Both the position numbers and the translations under genes were made by a program. The notes under the pieces were generated by a model. That model saw only the letters and a list, made by a program, of their open reading frames with translations. It searched no databases and had not been told where the DNA came from. Shown one piece after another: positions 11,601 to 17,733 of a DNA stretch of 17,733 nucleotides. The DNA is taken from assembly GCA_027604685.1 (NCBI GenBank), contig JADHYX010000436.1, positions 1-17,733 of the forward strand. The letters run 5' to 3'. The stretch is from Lobulomyces angularis. Its lineage: Eukaryota > Chytridiomycota > Chytridiomycetes > Lobulomycetales > Lobulomycetaceae. Within the stretch, counting starts at the first letter, position 1, and each line of letters opens with the position of its first letter.

Positions 11601-12287
11601 GAAAACAACTTAACTGAATGTAAAGTGGCATCTAGACAAATAGCAAGCAACATTTCAAGGTTCAATGTTTCATCATTGCAAGTCACTTCATCACTACCCA
11701 CAACCTTAAGCAACCCTACCACTTCAGTGCCTACGTTTTCAAGAACAGCATCTAATGCTGTGTCCCCCTCAAGTGCGGCGACTGAATCACAAAATTTGAA
11801 AACAAGAGATGATGTAAGTGAAGCGAATTTTAGGAACATTCTTACTGCATACAAGAATTTGCCCATAGAAACTAAATTAGTGAGTAACACAATGATGAAG
11901 AAACTTTTGACTGGTAGACAGTCAATATCCTCTCCTACATTACTACCTGATTTAACTGATGATACAACTAAAGATTTGGATAAGAAAATTATTCATTCTG
12001 TTCCTGAAAATTTGTTGATTACCACCCCAACAAAGAATATTTTACAAACGAATATCAAAGAGGTTATGAATGGCATATCAAATATTGATATTAATATGTT
12101 AGAAAATGAAAAAGTGGGTGATTTACCATTTGATTCAAAAGGAGCATCTCAAGGCGAAGAAAAAGATAACAGAATGATAAATGGAAAGGTTTTTTCCTCA
12201 TACGCAATTATTGAAGATACCCAAAGAAAAGATAGCGATTTTGTTAACAATTTAGCGGTTCATGAATTTTTGAAGGAAAACAGTTAA
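8674..12287 (+). CDS. Double-MATH, coiled-coil, single-pass membrane protein
   Basis: Four exons: 8674-8806, 8862-9272, 9314-11256 and 11307-12287 (1155 aa). Residues 1-110 are rich in Asn, Gln, His and Ser. Two MATH (TRAF-like) domains follow: about 134-292 (starting with the FEWKIPNF strand; later a P-G...LSFFL pattern) and about 305-427 (F-V-D-F...F-G...S-WELEV and SIYLLP). Coiled-coil segments lie near 455-545 and 708-745. After the 50-nt third intron (CTAAC branch motif) comes one hydrophobic TM helix at about 837-853. The roughly 300-residue tail has sequons at N854, N876, N924, N930, N944 and N949, three cysteines (857, 893, 934) and a Ser/Thr-rich stretch (951-995), as expected of a lumenal or extracellular part. 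MATH domains normally bind receptor tails or ubiquitin-ligase substrates in the cytosol; here the membrane anchor appears built in. Without intron 3 splicing the protein would stop at 11302-11304 as a soluble form of 650 codons past 9352. The join is inferred from splice signals; the MATH call is firm. Confidence 0.75.
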
Positions 12288-12433
12288 TTCATTAGTTTTT
12301 AATTTCATTTTTTTTTTACATATCTTCATTGCATATAAAATTACCAGTTTGAGTTGTAAATTAACTTCCAATTATTTCAAAATTTTTTAATGAGAAAAAC
12401 CCTTCTTCCAAAAATAAATCGCCAATTTTTAAA

Positions 12434-13413
12434 ATGAAATTGGAAGACCAAGAGCAGTGGAATATCGAAAGAGTTAAATCTTTATACAGAGAAATGTCCA
12501 AAAACTATGATGACGACGTGTCAATAGAATCGTATCCCTCACCATATATTATTGGAAGTTGGATTATAAAGGAGCTTAAAAATTGCACATTTGATACAAA
12601 AAAAAAAGTTGTTAAAATTTTAGATGTTGGATGTGGAACAGTAAGAAAAGAAAAAATAAAAAAGAAGAAATAATTTAAATATTAGTTTTAATTTTTTTAT
12701 AAATTTCCACCAAATTTGTTTAAGGGAGTAAGTTCCACACCATTTTTTTCAAGTGAAGATTTTTTATTTGAAGTTACTGGTATTGATGCAACTGAAGAAG
12801 TACAAATGAGAATTGATTTTTTATTTTAAAATTATTTTAATTTTTTTTTTATTATTTTGATAATTTCTTTAAAAAAAAAAAAAAAAAAAATTAGATGCTG
12901 GAAATAGCTAAAAACAAACCCTTTAAAATGTTAAAACAAGTAGACTTAAATACTGATTTTTTCGAAGATCAAGTAGAAATTTTCGATGCAGCAGGTAAAC
13001 AAATTTTTTTTTATGCCTTTTTGGTTTATACTATATAAATTTTTTTTTTTATTGAAGTCTGTGTAGGCGTGTTAGACTTTATTCAAAATTTACCAAAATT
13101 ATTTTTCAAAATAAATAAGTTATTAAAAAAAGGAAAAGATAAAAAACCACTATTTGGTTTAACTTCACCGATCTTGCTAAATGAAAATAATATAAAATTT
13201 ATGAAGAATTTTACAGATTGTAAAAAAAAAGAGGAAAATGTCGCTTGCGATGATACAGTATTTAACTACTTTAAACAATATGAAAAAAACCTCACTAACT
13301 TATTTATAAAAACTAACTTTAAACTTCTTAAAGTTGATTTGATTTTTGGTTATAAAGACAGTGTTTCATTAAGAAACATCTTTTATTGGGGACTACTATT
13401 GGAAGCAAATTAG
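12434..13413 (+). CDS. Class I SAM-dependent methyltransferase, METTL27/WBSCR27-like
   Basis: Four exons: 12434-12640, 12725-12799, 12895-12994 and 13058-13413 (245 aa). Introns are 84, 95 and 63 nt; all junctions keep frame. It has the Rossmann-fold methyltransferase motifs: motif I DVGCGTG at 64-70 (split by intron 1 after Thr69), the acidic end of strand 2 at D90 in TGIDATEEMLEIAK, and the motif-IV-like FDAAVCVGVLDF stretch rejoined across intron 3. The N-terminal segment (YREMSKNYDDDVSIESY..P) is the lead-in seen in WBSCR27-like methyltransferases, which contain VSLY..W...YD-type sequence before motif I. The substrate is unknown, and the C-terminal part is more divergent than motif I-IV. 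It lies 146 bp downstream of the MATH gene on the same strand and is convergent with hexokinase. Confidence 0.85.
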
Positions 13414-13799
13414 CTCGTATAGAAAAAATTAAAATAAAATAAATCATTTTAACCTATCATTCTATTTATTTTAAATCCTTATTTAAATAAAATTTCTTAA
13501 ATTTCTTATTTAGATGATTTTTTCACATAAATTAGATAAAAAACAAAGAAAAATTTGTTATTATTTTTTTTATATTTTTAAGATTTGTTAAATTGTATGA
13601 AGCACTCGTTACTGAACTTATAATTGCAACCAAAAAATTGCACACCACCGCCTCTCCTGAGGATCAAAGCACATTTATGATTCGCAATAAACCATATTGT
13701 TGATGATAAACATGTAAAAAAACTTTACTTTTTAGCTGTTTTAAATTTTATTTCTTAATATAAGATACAAATTATTATAACAACACAAACTAAAAGAAA
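13414..13799. other. Convergent intergenic region with a GC-rich island
   Basis: The 3' ends of the methyltransferase and hexokinase genes face each other here. The flanks are very AT-rich, but about 13595-13705 rises to roughly 40-45% GC. The island is open on both strands: a plus-strand frame (13583-13703, after a possible acceptor, ending NKPYC) and a minus-strand frame ending at 13578 that contains a Cys/Gly-rich GGGVQFFGC segment. The minus strand also has an Sm-like AATTTTTTGG at 13639-13630. No exon chain or known RNA was recognised, so the nature of the island is open. Confidence 0.5.
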
Positions 13800-15843
13800 T
13801 TAAATTTCCTTTTTATGCACATCCTTTGGAACAAAAGGAGTTTTTAGAGTATCACAGCATGCCGCAACTAAAGCCGCACCTGTTTAAAGAATTAGATGGT
13901 GAAAAAATAGTTATTTTTTAACCTTGTCCTGAACCATCTCGAACTTGTTCAAACACTATGTTTTCGGCAGAAATTCCAACTAGTTCCAACAAGGCATCCC
14001 TCATTCTACTGGTAAAATGTGGGTAATGCTCAAATACAGAACCATCAATGGCCACAGTACAACCTTAAGAAGATATTAAAGTTAAAAAATGCATAGTATT
14101 ACCATCCAGCCTATTTATTAAAATTAAAATCGAAGCAATTCCGGCTAAAGTTAGTCTTGCTGCTCTAATGCCAACCAATTCGCATATTTCTTTTACTAAA
14201 AGTAAAACGTAAGTTACAAAATCATTTTTTTAACTTATTTTTATTTTTATTTTTATATTATACCATATTCTCGGTCCGTTAGACTTGTATTATATATTTG
14301 AAAAAAATTTTCCAAAATGGTTTTTGTATCAATTAAATCCGTGGAATGGTCTCTTTCAATTCTACTCAAAAAAGATGTTTCGAATGACCACTTTTTTTCT
14401 AACAAATGAAATGAGCTACCTCCAAACAAATTGTATTTTTTTGCCAGATCTAACAAAATAAATCGCACAATTTCACCTTTATGTTGTTAAAATTAAAATT
14501 TCATTTTTTGTAGAGCTGTACCTAGATACATTCCACTAACCATTTTTTCGAAAACTTGGGAATTTGGTGCAACAGATGAAGAATCAACTAAGTTATCATA
14601 CTCTGTTATAGGAAGTATTTTTTTTCCTGGAATAGAATAAATTCAAGAATTTTTTTTTTTTAAAAAAAAAACCATTATCAAAAGCTCCCCATTCCGTATT
14701 AATTATCATTTTACCTCCTTCAGGAACCTGACCTTTCCATTTTGGGATATTTTTCAAGTTTTCCACCTATTTTTTGAATATAAGTTAAATTTTTACCAAC
14801 TTATTTTTACATAAGCAGCATTTGTCCCTGTTCCTAAAATTACACCAATTCTCGTTTGTGCATCACGATACGCCTGCAAGATTAACGTTCCAACGGTATC
14901 TAAACCAAATATTTTTTTGAGTTAAATTTCAAGGTATCCATACCATTACTAAAAGAAAGAAATATTGTTAACCAAACATAAATAAGAACATAATTACATA
15001 ATCGAGTTCACAGTTACATTAATATTCTTTTTTATTAGCGCTTGGTTAAGTAAATGCACCACATCATTTCCCTGGATTGAAAAATATTAAGACATTAAAT
15101 TTGTGATTATACCACGACTCCTTCGCATGTAAAACCTTTGTTCCACAGCTCAAGAGTTCCTAATAAAGACTTAATAAAGTTTTTGCTGCCTAAAACATAC
15201 CAGAACCAATTGATTTTTGTTCAACAGGAAAACTAAATGTAAATCCCATCTTTAAATTATCATTAGAGAGATTATACTCGTCTAAAAATATCTTTATGCA
15301 GTCAGCTACAAAGTCAAAAAGGTGTGTCCCACTTGCTTTCTTTATTTCATCAGAAATCTTAAATTTTTTCTGCTTCATTTTAATAACTCCTTTTCCTTTT
15401 AAATACACTTGGCATACTCTCAAGTTCGTACCCCCTAAATCCAACGCAAGATAGGTTCCTGTTTCCTCCCCAGTCGGCAAAAACTGAATGTAAGAGGGAA
15501 TCATTTTTAAATCGTATTCATCGGATGTTAGGCCTTTCTTTAATTCTCTAACATAAACAAAAATTGATAAAAAATTTCCCAGTTAAAGTTAGAATTACTT
15601 GAGCATACTAAAAACCACATGTCTTAATTTTTTTGTGTGTACTGTGAATTCTTTCCTAATTGAATCCTATGAATTAAACCAAAAAAAAATTATACAGTTT
15701 ATGTGATTGAAAGTTGCAAGAGCTCATACCATTTTTAAGTCTAAACTATTTTTCGTTCTATTGGATGTAGCATAATTAATTGGAATAGCAGCTAAGCGGA
15801 GGCCAACTAGTAGTCCAGCAGTAAAAGTAATTATTAAATTCAT
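13800..15843 (-). CDS. HK: Hexokinase with N-terminal hydrophobic segment
   Basis: Thirteen exons on the minus strand: 15843-15730, 15666-15599, 15547-15201, 15159-15113, 15071-14998, 14948-14944 (5 nt), 14899-14811, 14766-14673, 14626-14522, 14476-14264, 14195-14103, 14063-13923 and 13879-13800, giving 489 aa, the usual length of a fungal hexokinase. It phosphorylates glucose and related hexoses with ATP. Visible motifs are the phosphate loop LDLGGTNLR (D97 to R104), the sugar-binding GFTFSFPVEQ (162-171), the catalytic NDTVGT (N218, D219), the GTGTNAAYVE loop (241-250), NTEWGAF (271-277) and a C-terminal adenosine segment around DGSGQGAAL (459-467). Residues 3-22 are hydrophobic and followed by a basic/polar stretch, suggesting a membrane anchor or signal peptide. 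An in-frame ATG ten codons upstream (15873) is an alternative start that would repeat the MNLI beginning. Introns are 39-68 nt, several with TTAAC branch motifs. Confidence 0.95.
14944..14948 (-). other. Five-nucleotide micro-exon (TAATG) of hexokinase
   Basis: The exon lies between a 49-nt intron (14997-14949; TTAAC branch motif, acceptor ttttag) and a 44-nt intron (14943-14900; donor gtatgg, TTTAAC, acceptor tttag). It supplies the last base of an Ile codon, all of Asn218, and the first base of catalytic Asp219. If it is skipped, the downstream frame shifts and the invariant ND pair is lost; including it restores VNSIINDTVGT, the expected hexokinase sequence. Confidence 0.85.
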
Positions 15844-17023
15844 TTTTAAAGTTGTAAAATATATTAAGTTCATTATTATAACAAATTAGTTACACATTTT
15901 TGGACACATCAAAAATTTTAATGAATAACTTGATTTTATTTCGCATCACAACTTCATCATAAAAGCTTGCAGTACTTTTATCTTACAGATTTTATAAGTT
16001 TTTGATAAATGGATCAAGTATTTTCTTCTCAAAACCGTTTATCTAAGAACCCATTGCAACTTTTTAAAAATTACTGGCTACTGCAACTTAGAGTTTAAAT
16101 TTCAGATTTCGTTGGATTTTTTGAAAGTATTAAATGAGGAAGAAGTTGGCGACTTTTATATAATTAACCCGATTTCTCCCTTTAGCATTTTCCATTTCTA
16201 TTATCGAAGTTAAGAAAGAGAATCCAGGAGTTTCAGTGAATCTAAATCTTCTATGTATTTTTCAATTTCGAGTTCAATATTGTGCATGAAATTCATTAAC
16301 AGCGCATCGAAATTTGAAAGTTTTTATTAAGATTTCATTGTTTTTTTTGTGTATTAACATTTCAAATCAAATGAATTTTAAAACATCAAATTATAGCAGT
16401 TTTTTCACAAATATCATCCCTATCTTTATATTTTAATTATGTTCCTTGTGGATATTATAGGATATGAAAGTGACATAATTGAATTATCTTAAAATAATAA
16501 TATCCACTGTCCCATGGTTACAAAAAATGAAATAGAATTAATCATAAACCAAAATGTAGAAATTAAAATTAAAAAACAAAAATTGTTCTTCATTACAAAA
16601 AAATTTTTTTTTACTTTTTTAGCTTGCAACCAAATGTTAAAAAAGTAATGGAACGAAGAAACTCTTGCATCATACATAATTACAATACTACTATCTACAC
16701 ACTTTTACTCAAAAAATAACTCCAAAACATATCTAAAAATAATTGGCAATTTAGGACAAGGTTAAAACTATTTTTGGACAATTTTTTATTTTGCAAGCCT
16801 CAAGCTTTGATATAACATAAAAATTGCTTTTAGTGGCGTTGAGAAAACCATAATCAATATTATTTACAATGCTTAAATTAAAATGTAAAATACTGTAGAA
16901 TTTAAAAATAATGCTGTTCTTTAATGCTGGTATCAAATGGTATTGATAGTAGGTAATGGAATAAGGGTATTTCTTTTGTTATTGTTATAGATCATGTATG
17001 ATTGTTTGAAATGATATAGTATA
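15844..17023. other. AT-rich region, no confident gene
   Basis: This stretch holds the upstream region of hexokinase and about 1.1 kb with only weak coding signs. A tentative plus-strand chain from the ATG at 16009 (intron to 16105, intron 16144-16184 with a TTAAC motif) would give a short peptide. A minus-strand open stretch at about 16207-16305 has an amphipathic acidic texture and ends in TAA. They overlap, so at most one can be real. Open frames at 16489-16677 and 16751-16936 on the minus strand are no longer than expected by chance in DNA this AT-rich and resemble no family known to me. Confidence 0.4.
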
Positions 17024-17733
17024 TTAGGTGTATCTTGATCCTGATCCTAATTTGTGATATTCGTTCGAAACATCTTGAGCAAGTTTGAGATGTGAGATAT
17101 TCATCAGAGCCAACCACATTAAAGCGTAAACCTCTTGCTTTCTGATAAAGTGTTCTTGAAAAGGCCGAATGAAGCCAAGGAAGTCCTTTTTAGATACCAA
17201 ATTTAGCATCGCCAAACACAAACAAAACGGAATTAATTTCTTCTTCAGTTAATTCCCTACGTTTTGGAATATCCGCCAATTTCAATAAGTCATCAAAAAG
17301 TTTGTCAAATTGTGATCTTTTCTTTTTTTCTACCTTCCAATTATTAGATAAATTTCTTCTTGAAGAGAAATAATTCGCAAGGTCTTTTTGATGCTGCAAC
17401 CTAGTTTTATAATCTTCCACCAAATTAATCCCACTTGACTTGGTGGTACTCAAGTTCATCCCTAAAATCTTGCAGTCCTGAATACAAGAATCCTTTTCTC
17501 GCCTTTAAATTCTTTCTAGTGCCCGTGGTAAATGTCAAATAAGCACACAAAAGTCCTTGCAAAAGTATTCAAAAGTTCTCAACTCCAAGGATTTTGGTAA
17601 CAAATATATTTGTGCATGGACGTAGTTTTTCAACGACTGACAAAAAACGAAATAAAATTTAATGTTACACAAAAATTATACCTGGCAAGAGTAGCGAAAA
17701 CTACTCAGGAATAATCGGAATAATAGCTCTTTA
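17024..17733 (-). pseudogene. 3' part of an unrecognised gene, with apparent frameshift
   Basis: Minus-strand pieces: 17733-17682 (17 codons), a 45-nt intron 17681-17637, 17636-17547, a possible 69-nt intron with a weak gtgctt donor (17546-17478), then an open frame from 17477 reading DCKILGMNLSTTK. That frame remains coding-like through LTEEEINSV and then meets a stop at 17190. The frame one base over continues naturally from about 17221 (CLAMLNLVSKKDFLGFIRPF) to a stop at 17024. Skipping one T near 17220-17230 would join them into one helical C-terminus of about 65 residues. I could not name the family. It may be a pseudogene, a sequencing indel in a T-rich stretch, or an unusual intron. 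The 5' part lies beyond the window, and its first piece matches the left end of the window in inverted form. Confidence 0.45.
17620..17733 (-). repeat. Right copy of the inverted repeat
   Basis: This is the reverse-complement partner of 77-190, containing the intron 17681-17637. It touches the window edge, so the repeat may continue outside. Unlike the left copy it has an open frame (ELLFRLFLSSF, intron, SLKNYVHAQ). Confidence 0.8.

Noticed and set aside
11561..11890. Minus-strand open frame of 109 codons
   Set aside because: It lies opposite the last exon of the MATH gene and is a complement effect of its Ser/Thr/Asn-rich coding sequence.
13583..13703. Plus-strand frame in the GC island as a piece of GET1/WRB
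   Set aside because: A short TKKLHTTASPED stretch is suggestive, but the expected FAKWAKL-type sequence that should follow is absent and a stop comes soon after.
13595..13705. GC island as a C/D box snoRNA (TGATGA and CTGA boxes) or a spliceosomal snRNA (Sm-like site)
   Set aside because: On the plus strand the TGATGA lies after the CTGA boxes, the wrong order, and the minus strand shows none of the conserved U1, U2, U4, U5 or U6 sequences.
16751..16936. Minus-strand open frame of 61 codons
   Set aside because: It has no family resemblance, no ATG at its start and no splice partners; length is within chance expectation.
17024..17733. Right-end gene as a gamma-tubulin complex component, from the LLFRLF and Y-rich segments
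   Set aside because: Only short patches resembled that family; the C-terminal RLDxN motif and the remaining blocks are missing, so no name is given.

Overview
The window looks like nuclear DNA of a compact, very AT-rich, intron-rich eukaryote, most likely an early-diverging fungus. The evidence is short introns (39-128 nt; 35 inferred in six genes) with GT..AG ends and frequent TTAAC/CTAAC branch-like motifs, long A and T tracts between genes, and a fungal-style gene set (MARVEL tetraspan protein, BTB protein with a fungal-type C-terminal tail, importin-11/Kap120). The exact lineage cannot be named from the sequence alone. All gene models were built by hand from reading frame, splice signals and family motifs; exon coordinates are in the entries.

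Layout, left to right: (1) positions 1-190 carry a GC-richer segment whose inner part recurs inverted at the extreme right end, including a 45-nt intron. (2) 554-1368, minus strand: five-exon four-TM MARVEL-like protein. (3) 1369-2986: long AT-rich divergent intergenic region with no confident gene. (4) 2987-4313, plus: three-exon BTB/POZ protein. (5) 4700-8360, plus: twelve-exon importin-11/Kap120 nuclear transport receptor. (6) 8674-12287, plus: four-exon protein with two MATH domains, coiled coils, one TM segment and a sequon-rich tail. (7) 12434-13413, plus: four-exon class I SAM methyltransferase resembling METTL27/WBSCR27. (8) 13414-13799: convergent intergenic region with a GC-rich island of unknown nature. 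(9) 13800-15843, minus: thirteen-exon hexokinase with an N-terminal hydrophobic segment and a 5-nt micro-exon splitting the catalytic Asp codon. (10) 15844-17023: AT-rich, no confident gene. (11) 17024-17733, minus: 3' part of an unrecognised gene with an apparent frameshift, running off the window.

The genes do not form a pathway; this is ordinary eukaryotic gene order with four plus-strand genes in tandem. The most notable points are the 5-nt hexokinase micro-exon, the membrane-anchored MATH protein, the membrane-targeted hexokinase N-terminus, the GC island between the convergent methyltransferase and hexokinase genes, and the inverted intron-containing repeat at the two ends. I saw no CRISPR array, tRNA, rRNA or recognisable transposon.
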